A program made the position numbers and the translations under genes. The notes under the pieces were generated by a model, which saw only the letters and a program-made list of their open reading frames with translations, was not told the DNA's origin and did not search any database. From positions 1 through 14,902 of the forward strand of contig JAPOOT010000161.1 in NCBI GenBank assembly GCA_026713285.1: a stretch of 14,902 nucleotides of DNA, read 5' to 3'. Below are positions 1-6,668 of the stretch, one piece after another. This DNA is from Gemmatimonadota bacterium (lineage in GTDB: Bacteria; JAAXHH01). Positions within the stretch are counted from its first letter, which is position 1. Every line of letters begins with the position of its first letter.

Positions 1-32
1 CCGGACCGGAAATCCCAGTTCGCCGCGGATGC

Positions 33-1487
33 CTATTCACCCGGGTAGTCGATCGCCCACCTACCCTCGAGATTTCCACTGCCGCTCGTTCTGCTCCAGA
101 GGGAAACCACGTCGGCCGGCGCGTTGTTTTCCGCAAGATGAGCAAGAAACAGTGCGTGCAGGTCATCCAGTGTGTCCACGTTGTCGTTGGCGATATTGTT
201 TTGGGCAAGGTGGTCATTCGAAAGGTCGTAGAGCTCGGGCCTGCCGTCGGCTCCGACCGGTGCGTAACCCCAACGATCCGTAACGAGGAATGGCGTCGTG
301 GCCCGCCGGGGCAGGCCGTCACCCGGCATCGCGATGTGGCATCCGCTGACCGCGTAGTCGCGATGGGTCGGCCGGCCATCCAGCACGGCGGGGGCGAAGG
401 AGGCTCCATCGAAAGGCTTCGGTGGATCGACCGTGACGGCGGCCAGGTCGCAGAGACTTGGGAACAGGTCGATCGTCTGTGTGATCAGGGGCAGCCGAGC
501 ACCCCGGGGTACCGCGCCTCCGGCCAGCATCAGCATGACGTGGCCGATCTCCGGGTAGATGGGCCAGTACCTGCCGTCGTCCTCCTGAATATTGGATTTC
601 CCGGTCCGATCATGTTCTCCGATGGACATGCCGTGGTCCGACATGACGGCCACGATGGTGTCATCCCACAGTTCGAGATCATCGATCTTCCTCAGGACCT
701 GGCCGATGTGACGGTCCACGAGTTCCGTTTCTGCCGCGTAGTGGGCCCACAGGTTGTGAAGTTCCTCCGGCGTATAGGCGGACGACGGACCGTAGTTCGG
801 ATGCAGCATGGGCGGACCCGCATAGTCGGGATCGTAGCGTCGCACCAGGTATTCCGGCGGATCCCAGGGTTCGTGGGGATCGAAGAAGTCCACCCACAGG
901 AAAAAAGGGTTGGATTCGGCGTTTTCCTCGAGCCAGCGGATTGCGGTCTGCGCCGTCCCGGCCGAGAAGACTTCGGATTCATACCGGTAGTACCGGTTGA
1001 GCCAGCGGTGCTGGTTGACGAGCGTATGCCCGCGAAACCTGGGGTTTATACGGGTTTTTTCGTCCCGGACGACGACATCGACGGGGTCGTTTAGGTGGAG
1101 CAGCGGTTTGTCGCCTTCCTGTCCACGATGCTGGTACGCCGCGTCGAAACCATCGGGAAAGCGGGCCTTGAACAGGTGCGGACAGTCACAGATCAACTGC
1201 GTGGCGTATCCCTGTTCGCCAAGCATCCTGCCGGCGTGGTTGGGACCGCTCCGGTCGATGGCCTGCCATCCGTAGTGGGGCCATCCCGTAACGCCCGTCG
1301 CAAAATCGGTGCGGTGCGGGATCGTTGGGAAGCTGCCCATGTGGCACCGCGTGATCTCCGTGGCCCGTTCCGCTCCGAAGCGATCCAGCTCGGGCGTGCG
1401 AACGGGACGCTCCGCACGGTTTCCCAGGTTGTCGTGGCGAAAGGTATCGGTAATGAGTACGACGATGTTCTTCGGCATCTTCGGCAT
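33..1487 (-). CDS. Sulfatase-family (alkaline phosphatase fold) hydrolase with Thr at the catalytic position
   Basis: The 484-residue protein has the sulfatase/alkaline-phosphatase layout: an N-terminal metal-site strand NIVVLITDTFRHDNLG (residues 7-22), a nucleophile loop ending in ATG (55-65), DPHEPW (203-208) and SDHG...GEHD (283-293), followed by a smaller C-terminal subdomain. Classical sulfatases carry C/S-x-P-S-R, whose Cys or Ser becomes formylglycine. Here the aligned residues are T55-I-P-H-R59, and the second Asp of the usual N-terminal DD pair is T15. Thr is the nucleophile in alkaline phosphatases and NPP phosphodiesterases of the same superfamily, so a phosphate or phosphonate ester, or a non-formylglycine mechanism, is as likely as sulfate ester hydrolysis. 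No signal peptide is visible, so it is probably cytoplasmic. The first ATG is preferred because GAGAGGG lies about 5 nt upstream; a second in-frame ATG (1478) arises from a 9-bp duplication. It is the last gene of the minus-strand block, 97 nt after the phosphoesterase. Family is secure; substrate unknown. Confidence 0.9.
   Translation of the reverse strand: MPKMPKNIVVLITDTFRHDNLGNRAERPVRTPELDRFGAERATEITRCHMGSFPTIPHRTDFATGVTGWPHYGWQAIDRSGPNHAGRMLGEQGYATQLICDCPHLFKARFPDGFDAAYQHRGQEGDKPLLHLNDPVDVVVRDEKTRINPRFRGHTLVNQHRWLNRYYRYESEVFSAGTAQTAIRWLEENAESNPFFLWVDFFDPHEPWDPPEYLVRRYDPDYAGPPMLHPNYGPSSAYTPEELHNLWAHYAAETELVDRHIGQVLRKIDDLELWDDTIVAVMSDHGMSIGEHDRTGKSNIQEDDGRYWPIYPEIGHVMLMLAGGAVPRGARLPLITQTIDLFPSLCDLAAVTVDPPKPFDGASFAPAVLDGRPTHRDYAVSGCHIAMPGDGLPRRATTPFLVTDRWGYAPVGADGRPELYDLSNDHLAQNNIANDNVDTLDDLHALFLAHLAENNAPADVVSLWSRTSGSGNLEGRWAIDYPGE
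1470..1487 (-). repeat. 9-bp perfect tandem duplication duplicating the sulfatase start codon
   Basis: ATGCCGAAG occurs twice in direct tandem at the very start of the sulfatase-family gene (1487-1479 and 1478-1470), giving the N-terminus MPKMPKN and two in-frame ATG codons. Only the first ATG has well-spaced purine-rich sequence upstream. Confidence 0.85.
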
Positions 1488-1519
1488 CTTAGCCCTCTCG
1501 AGTCCTGAAGTTGTGGGAC

Positions 1520-1550
1520 ATTATGGACGCGCAAATCTGTATACATTCAA
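1520..1550 (-). promoter_or_regulatory. Possible sigma70-type promoter for the sulfatase gene
   Basis: Read on the minus strand, TTGAAT (1550-1545) and CATAAT (1525-1520) resemble -35 and -10 hexamers, with a long 19-nt spacer. Transcription would begin around 1512, leaving a leader of about 25 nt before the ATG. The long spacer and unknown host sigma factors keep this tentative. It would let the sulfatase gene be expressed apart from the genes ahead of it. Confidence 0.3.
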
Positions 1551-1560
1551 TCAGGCCGCC

Positions 1561-1578
1561 GGTAAACCGCGGTGTACC
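1561..1578. promoter_or_regulatory. 18-bp near-perfect palindrome, operator-like
   Basis: GGTAAACCGCGGTGTACC is self-complementary in 8 of 9 positions per arm, with no loop, so it is more like a dimeric regulator site than a hairpin terminator. It lies between the phosphoesterase stop and the sulfatase start, about 10 bp upstream of the possible -35 box at 1545-1550. No regulator is encoded next to it. Confidence 0.35.
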
Positions 1579-1584
1579 CCTCGC

Positions 1585-2430
1585 TCAACCGGCGATCCGG
1601 CAGGCCTCCAGGTATAGGTCCACCGACGCTTTCAGGTTTATCTCCCCGCGCATCACCCGATCTTCATAGGCTCGGTACCAGCCTGGAATCAGCGACCGGG
1701 CTTCGCGGAATTCGGCGAGTATAAGCCGGGCGAAGTCACCGCTCTCCTCCAGGTACCCGGAATTGTCGAAACATGCGATCGCCCGGGCCCGGTCATAGTC
1801 AAGCCGCACGATCTCCGCCTGCCAGGCGCCGTTATTCAGCGTCAACCGGGCATAGGCCGCGCGGGGATCGCCGTCGAAGGGCGCGCCTACCGCGCCCACG
1901 TTGACGACCAGGGTACCGTCCACGTTCCGGATCAGGGGCCGGTGCGTGTGTCCCACCACCAGGACTTTCGGCGCGGGAGCGATTTTCTCGCGCAGCGATT
2001 CTTCCGTATCATCAGGGAAAATCCCCTTGCGGTCTCCCAGCATGGACGCGTGTACCATCCGGAACTCGTTTCCCGATTCGTCTTTCATGTCCCACTGGAC
2101 GGGTAAGTTCTCAAGCGGTTCGACGAGACCGTTCAACTGGTCGAATGTCCATTTCGCGTGGCGGGTTATCTCGTATTCCGGACCATGTTCGGGCAGGGTC
2201 CCCTCAACGTATTTCAGGACGTATCTTTCGTGGTTGCCCCGTATGACCGCCCAGTTTTCGGCCCTGGCGCGACCGAGCACACTTTCGGTGCAGGCGCGGG
2301 GATTCGGGCCCCGGTTGATGATGTCGCCTGCGACGAGTACGCGATCGGGGCGCCATCGATCAATATGGGCAAGAACTGTTTCCAGCGCGTCCAGGTTGCT
2401 GTGCACGTCGGCGAATACGGCGATCTTCAT
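1585..2430 (-). CDS. Calcineurin-like metallophosphoesterase (YfcE/Metallophos_2 type)
   Basis: This 281-residue protein has the full set of dinuclear metallophosphoesterase motifs: D8-x-H10 in FADVHSN, GDIINRGPNP (35-44) with metal ligand D36, GNHE (65-68), VHAS (H127) and GHTHRP (160-165), then the NVGAVGAP strand. The family hydrolyses phosphomonoesters or phosphodiesters, including nucleotide-derived ones, in the cytoplasm. No signal peptide or membrane segment is visible. The start codon is 5 nt after the stop of the dimethylformamidase-like gene and lacks a clear Shine-Dalgarno sequence, which suggests translational coupling to that gene. Substrate cannot be told from sequence; the coupling hints it may act on a product related to the upstream enzymes, but a general housekeeping role is also possible. 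Confidence 0.92.
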   Translation of the reverse strand: MKIAVFADVHSNLDALETVLAHIDRWRPDRVLVAGDIINRGPNPRACTESVLGRARAENWAVIRGNHERYVLKYVEGTLPEHGPEYEITRHAKWTFDQLNGLVEPLENLPVQWDMKDESGNEFRMVHASMLGDRKGIFPDDTEESLREKIAPAPKVLVVGHTHRPLIRNVDGTLVVNVGAVGAPFDGDPRAAYARLTLNNGAWQAEIVRLDYDRARAIACFDNSGYLEESGDFARLILAEFREARSLIPGWYRAYEDRVMRGEINLKASVDLYLEACRIAG

Positions 2431-2435
2431 GGTAA

Positions 2436-4658
2436 TTAGGGTTTGATTATTTGTTCAGTCGACAGGAATCGACGCAACACGTTGGCTACGATCCTGGATA
2501 TGTCGTTGCCGCCCTCGTTGTAAAGCAGGCTGCCGCAGAAGGTAATGGATCCCGTAGAAAAGAGCTGGCTGCCTGAATCCGACTGCTGGTAAACCATGTC
2601 TGCCCGAACCAGTCTTTCGATCGGTTCCCCGGACCAGGTGGTGATGTGGGTAAGCAGTTCCTCCGGAACGGGAATGAAGGACTCGTGATGGTTTTCGGAA
2701 CTTGCGATGACGCGCGTATTTTCGGGCGTTCCCAGCCGATGGTCGGCACGGTCGAGTTCAAATCCGGCCGCCCCGTTGCCGCTGAAACCGTAATCACCCA
2801 CGGTATCGCACGCCACGCCCTCGAAGATCCACGCGGTCTCGGGGTTGGCGCGTGCGTCCGGGGATATTCGGTAGTACGATCCATGGAAGTTGCCCTGGGC
2901 GGAAAACCCCACGGCCGCAAGCTGCTGTGGGGGAAGGCCGTTCCGACGCCAGAGTCCCCCGTAGCCGCCGTCGAAGGCGTGGTAGTACTCGCCAGGTTCC
3001 GCCGCCCAGGCCCGGATGCCGCCTTCGTTGCGCCGGATTTCCAGCGTTCCATTGTCTTCCGGGTGGACGGCTATACGCCAGTAGAATCCGTTGCCGCCCA
3101 GGTACATGAAGTGGCCGCCCCGTTCCCGGTACTGTCGCAATGCGCCGAGCGTTCGGGGCGTATGGTATTCCGGATGTGAACCCGTGGTCACGGCGCTATA
3201 CCCTTTGATCGCCTCGTAACCGTCGTCGTGCAGTTCCTGGTCGGTGACGATGTCGAAGGGGATCCCCATCTTTTCGAGCCACGCGTACAGGTGGGTGTCC
3301 GCCTGCAGATGGCGCAGCCCAGAGCAGTCCCCTTCCGTGGCGCCGAAGGTGATGTAGCCCGGCCGTAGGGAGAAGAGAGGGCGCCTGTGACTGGCATGGC
3401 AGATGCCGCTCCCGTCGGTGTGGAAATTATAGGTGGAAAGCCCGTATTTCCGGTACACCGCGGGATTCCAGGGATAGGCGTTCCATGTGCTGATCCGGTC
3501 CAGCCAGGACGGATCGAAGTTGGGGCGGGCGTGGTTGCCATAGATGGTATAGGTGAATGTGGACGCCAATACGCAGAGATCCGCCGAGGGGCTGCCCCTG
3601 GGCGGGCAGACATAGAACGGCATCATGTCCTCGTGCCCACCGCAACGGATACGGGCCGCGTAGAGTCCCGACTTCATGCCACTGGGAATCGTGAACGTAA
3701 AGTCGGTTTCCCAGTCGAAGTCGTAGATATCGTCTTCGTGGAAGTGTATGGCGCCGTACTGGTCCGGCGCGTGCTTCCAGGACATCTCCTCACCGGTCCA
3801 CGTCGAACCGGTCATGGCGCGGGCAGGCATGTTGACCAGGCGGCCTTGCAGTGACAGGGGACCGACGTCCACCACCCGGGTCGAACTCGTGTCCCGGGCG
3901 AAGTCCCACAAAGCCCAGGCGCCTCGATGGTCTTTGATGTCGTATTCGTGCTCGTCGATCTCTTCCACCGGAACGTCGACGAGGGCAGGCGCTTCGATCT
4001 TTCCATTGAAATGGCCGCTGACGGTATCGCCGTCTACGCCGCCGAATATGATCCGTGCCATGTCGCCTATAGGAACGGACTCTATGGCCGCGACCGTGAA
4101 ATTGGCCGGTCCAGGCAGCGCGTCCAGCGCGCGGTATCCCACGCTCACCGTGCCGTTTTCGGCATCGTAACTGGCCCACACCCGGTACCATCGCCTGGCC
4201 TTGATCGGCTCGCTTCGGCAGGTGATGAGGCGCTCCTGGTTTGCCGATATTCGGACAATAGCGGTTAAAGCGCCGCGGTCCAGACAAAGACTCAGTACCG
4301 GCTTCCGTTCGCTGTTGCCGCAACTTACAATGCCCTGACGGACTTTTTGAGGGGTCGTCGGCCAGATGGTGGCGGAGATGGCAATCCCATGGTCAGATCG
4401 GAAGCGGCCGTCAAGCGGGATGACGGCGTGGGAGCCCGGATGGAACGGTTGAGACCTGGAAGGGAATTCACCGCCGAAGGGAAGGTCCACGTCCTCGATT
4501 TGCAGGCCGGGTCCAGACGGATTGGGGTCGGCGCAGATCACGCGGACGAGACTGGCGCGAAAGGGCTCCCGGGCTTCGCTGCTTACCTTGAAGGCGATTT
4601 CGTCGCCGGGCCGGCCGGACAGCCGGTCGGAGTAGCCCAGTAATGGAATTTCGTTCAT
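2436..4658 (-). CDS. N,N-dimethylformamidase large (beta) subunit-like protein
   Basis: The 740-residue protein matches the layout of the dimethylformamidase large subunit (about 760 residues in Paracoccus): an N-terminal beta-rich region opening LLGYSDRLSGRPGDEIAF, a LamG/jelly-roll-like region (about 75-215, with WYRVWASYDAENGTVSVGY), then a C-terminal catalytic region with TYTIYGNHARP (about 369-379), TYNFHTDGSG (409-418), TGSHPEYHT (492-500) and GGHFMYLGGNGFYWR. The known enzyme uses a mononuclear iron held by two Tyr and one Glu with a nearby His. By motif, the likely equivalents here are Y373 (or Y370), Y410, E497 and H495; I assigned these by eye. It hydrolyses the C-N bond of N-substituted formamides, but many environmental homologues have no tested substrate. 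The ATG overlaps the preceding stop (TAATG). No gene for the ~130-residue small subunit lies in the window. Family confident; dimethylformamide as substrate is not. Confidence 0.87.
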   Translation of the reverse strand: MNEIPLLGYSDRLSGRPGDEIAFKVSSEAREPFRASLVRVICADPNPSGPGLQIEDVDLPFGGEFPSRSQPFHPGSHAVIPLDGRFRSDHGIAISATIWPTTPQKVRQGIVSCGNSERKPVLSLCLDRGALTAIVRISANQERLITCRSEPIKARRWYRVWASYDAENGTVSVGYRALDALPGPANFTVAAIESVPIGDMARIIFGGVDGDTVSGHFNGKIEAPALVDVPVEEIDEHEYDIKDHRGAWALWDFARDTSSTRVVDVGPLSLQGRLVNMPARAMTGSTWTGEEMSWKHAPDQYGAIHFHEDDIYDFDWETDFTFTIPSGMKSGLYAARIRCGGHEDMMPFYVCPPRGSPSADLCVLASTFTYTIYGNHARPNFDPSWLDRISTWNAYPWNPAVYRKYGLSTYNFHTDGSGICHASHRRPLFSLRPGYITFGATEGDCSGLRHLQADTHLYAWLEKMGIPFDIVTDQELHDDGYEAIKGYSAVTTGSHPEYHTPRTLGALRQYRERGGHFMYLGGNGFYWRIAVHPEDNGTLEIRRNEGGIRAWAAEPGEYYHAFDGGYGGLWRRNGLPPQQLAAVGFSAQGNFHGSYYRISPDARANPETAWIFEGVACDTVGDYGFSGNGAAGFELDRADHRLGTPENTRVIASSENHHESFIPVPEELLTHITTWSGEPIERLVRADMVYQQSDSGSQLFSTGSITFCGSLLYNEGGNDISRIVANVLRRFLSTEQIIKP

Positions 4659-5470
4659 TAGCTACCCGGAAGTAGTTCGTCGTCCGGCCGCCGCTCGCGG
4701 TAGCCGCAGACCATCAGACCGGGCCGGCCGAAGCTTTGCCCGTATTCCTGCCTGTTATCGGGATTCCGGTAGCCCATGCGAACGAGTCTCCTCGGCCGTT
4801 TCGTCTGGTTGATGTAGGAACCGTGCACGGTATCGATGCAGAACAGGACCACGTCGCCGGCTCTGGCCGGAACGGGCACCGTGTCTGCCAGGTTGTACTC
4901 GTTCGTGGGCAGGTGCGGCGCACAGGGTCCCTCTTCCGTTTCCGTGATGTGCTGGAGATGGCCGGATTTGTGAGATCCCGCCAGGAAGCGGATTTCGCCG
5001 TTTTCGTGACAGGTATCGTCCAGGTGCACGAGGACGTCGATATACCGGCCGTCGTGATGGCCGTAGAAAGGGTTGTCCTGGTGCAGGGGAAATGGATGGC
5101 CGGTCTGGGGCGGCTTGATATGCAGCGTGGTGTGGTGCAGCTCCACGTTCGGACCCAGCAGCTGCGACAGGGCCTCGACCAGCCGGGGATTGGCTACCGC
5201 ACGAGACCAGGCCTGGGAATAGAAATGAAGGTCGTGCATGGCCGTAAGCTTTGACCTGGCCTCCGTTTCCGGGTCCATGTAGGCCAGGCGCCACGGCCCG
5301 GACCACCCGGGACTCGTGAAAGCCCAGTCCTCGACGAGCCGGTCCATTTGATCTGAAAGTTCGGCCGTTTCTTCCGGCGTGAAGACCTCCGGAATGTGGA
5401 GAAACCCATTTTCATGGTAGAACGCGATCTGCGCGTCGCTCAGCACGGTTTGTTCCATGACCATGGTCAT
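4658..5470 (-). CDS. Phytanoyl-CoA dioxygenase (PhyH) family Fe(II)/2-oxoglutarate oxygenase
   Basis: The 270-residue protein is a typical PhyH-family member. It opens with LSDAQIAFYHENGFLHIPEVF, and the iron-binding facial triad is visible as H130-Q-D132 in FPLHQDNPF and H216 in DTVHGSYIN. The Arg-rich strand RPRRLVRMGYR (225-235) probably binds 2-oxoglutarate, and GEIRFLAGSHKSGH is the usual mid-barrel segment. Such enzymes hydroxylate small molecules using O2 and 2-oxoglutarate in the cytoplasm. The open frame extends upstream to 5581, but the start at 5470 is chosen because AGGAG sits 8 nt before it and the family's N-terminal motif begins just after. It overlaps the next gene by one base, so its product is probably made together with the dimethylformamidase-like enzyme. 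Substrate unknown. Confidence 0.92.
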   Translation of the reverse strand: MTMVMEQTVLSDAQIAFYHENGFLHIPEVFTPEETAELSDQMDRLVEDWAFTSPGWSGPWRLAYMDPETEARSKLTAMHDLHFYSQAWSRAVANPRLVEALSQLLGPNVELHHTTLHIKPPQTGHPFPLHQDNPFYGHHDGRYIDVLVHLDDTCHENGEIRFLAGSHKSGHLQHITETEEGPCAPHLPTNEYNLADTVPVPARAGDVVLFCIDTVHGSYINQTKRPRRLVRMGYRNPDNRQEYGQSFGRPGLMVCGYRERRPDDELLPGS

Positions 5471-5627
5471 TGCTGATTCTCCTTTTTGGGTTTTGCGTGC
5501 AGGGAGTTTAAGGCGGTTCCTTCCCTTCGAATTTAGCAGTTCGCGCACCGGCAGGCAACCCCATTTCAACGCGATGCGCAATCGGCCTGCTGGAATTCCT
5601 CCCGCGGGCTGATCGCAACATCAAAGA
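5471..5627. other. Intergenic spacer, possible promoter of the PhyH/DMFase-like/phosphoesterase genes
   Basis: This 157-nt gap lies between the flavin monooxygenase stop and the PhyH start. The PhyH reading frame stays open through most of it, but there is no ribosome binding site at the upstream ATG and no family similarity, so I read it as non-coding. On the minus strand, TTGCCT (5558-5553) and TAAATT (5535-5530) with a 17-nt spacer could be a weak promoter. No convincing terminator is seen. Confidence 0.4.
5530..5558 (-). promoter_or_regulatory. Possible promoter upstream of the PhyH gene
   Basis: TTGCCT and TAAATT each match four of six bases of the sigma70 consensus and are 17 nt apart, about 60 nt ahead of the PhyH start codon. 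Weak matches like this also occur by chance; the main support is the position in the largest gap inside the seven-gene block. Confidence 0.27.
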
Positions 5628-6608
5628 TCATGAACGGTACACTTCAGCCAGAAGTTCGTATGACCGCAACCGGGCTTTGAAATCATGGGTGATGGTGACG
5701 GCCATGACCTCTTCTGCGCCGAACTGGCCCGCAAGCCGGTCGATGGTATCCCGGACCTGCTCCGGACTGCCCACGGCCGCGAGCCGGAACTTGTCGTCGA
5801 GGAATGCGCGTTCGGCTTCACTGAACTGGTGCTTCTCGGCCTCCTCCACCGTGGGCACGACGTTGCTTGGCTTGCCCGATGCGAAACGGGCGAAGAGCAG
5901 GTCGCGGCTGAGTGCGAGACGCCGGGCCTCCGCCCCGGTGTCGGCGCAGATGACGTTGATCGCAATACAGGCCTCGGCCTGGGGCGACTGGGTGGACGGC
6001 TCGAAATAGTGGCGATAGAATTCCAGGATGCGCGGGTCGATGTTGCTGTTGATGAACAGGGCAAAATTATAGGGGAGACCCAGACGGGCCGCCAGCATGG
6101 CGCTATCGGGACTGGAACCGAGCATCCAGACGGGAGGCGGAGACAAGATGGGCGGTGTGACCCGCGGCTCGAAATCCTTGTCCTGCAGGATCTCCACCAA
6201 TTCAGCAACCAGATCGGGGAACTGCTCGAAACGGGGTCCGGCACCGGGCGCCAGCATCCGGGCGGTCTTCATGTCGCCGCCGGGCGCACGTCCGACCCCC
6301 AGGTCGACCCGGTCCGGGTAGAGATTCGTGAGCACGGAGAAGCTTTCGGCGACCTTGAATGGACTGTAATAGGGCAGCATGACGCCGCCGGACCCGATCC
6401 GCATGCCTCCCGTGGCGGCTCCGATGGCCGCGAGCAGCACTTCGGGTGAACTGCCGGCCAGGCAATGGGCGTTGTGGTGTTCGGAGACCCAGAAGCGCTT
6501 GTAACCCAGGCGTTCCGCCGTTCTGGCCAGGGTCAGGGTCTCCTGGAAGGCCTGCACCGCGGTGACGCCTTCCCGCACGGGGGATTGATCGAGTATGGAC
6601 AGATTCAT
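5628..6608 (-). CDS. LLM-class flavin-dependent oxidoreductase (luciferase-like, YhbW/MsnO8 type)
   Basis: The 326-residue protein begins MNLSILDQSPVREG and continues through ERLGYKRFWVSEHHN (33-46), the GGMRIGSGGVMLPYYSPFKVAE strand-helix unit and LGVGRAPGG, all hallmarks of the 'luciferase family oxidoreductase group 1' branch (E. coli YhbW, MsnO8). It is a full-length TIM-barrel protein expected to use reduced FMN (F420 is less likely for this branch) and O2 in the cytoplasm. Biological substrates of this branch are largely unknown. The ATG at 6608 has AGGA about 10 nt upstream. It follows the membrane protein gene by 60 nt and precedes the PhyH gene by 157 nt, so co-transcription is likely for the first and less certain for the second. 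A second oxygen-using enzyme next to PhyH suggests oxidative attack on a scavenged organic compound; that is inference. Confidence 0.92.
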   Translation of the reverse strand: MNLSILDQSPVREGVTAVQAFQETLTLARTAERLGYKRFWVSEHHNAHCLAGSSPEVLLAAIGAATGGMRIGSGGVMLPYYSPFKVAESFSVLTNLYPDRVDLGVGRAPGGDMKTARMLAPGAGPRFEQFPDLVAELVEILQDKDFEPRVTPPILSPPPVWMLGSSPDSAMLAARLGLPYNFALFINSNIDPRILEFYRHYFEPSTQSPQAEACIAINVICADTGAEARRLALSRDLLFARFASGKPSNVVPTVEEAEKHQFSEAERAFLDDKFRLAAVGSPEQVRDTIDRLAGQFGAEEVMAVTITHDFKARLRSYELLAEVYRS

Positions 6609-6668
6609 GAATCAGGATTCCTATTCGTTAACTGGTTAAATAAACGCTGTCGGATCGGGATCGCCTGA

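Noticed and set aside
138..1094. 318-codon plus-strand frame
   Set aside because: Antisense to the sulfatase-family gene, which has conserved motifs along its whole length; no motif is seen in the antisense translation.
5471..5581. 37-codon N-terminal extension of the PhyH gene from an ATG at 5581
   Set aside because: No ribosome binding site at 5581, basic residues without family similarity, and a strong AGGAG ahead of the ATG at 5470 where the conserved N-terminus begins.
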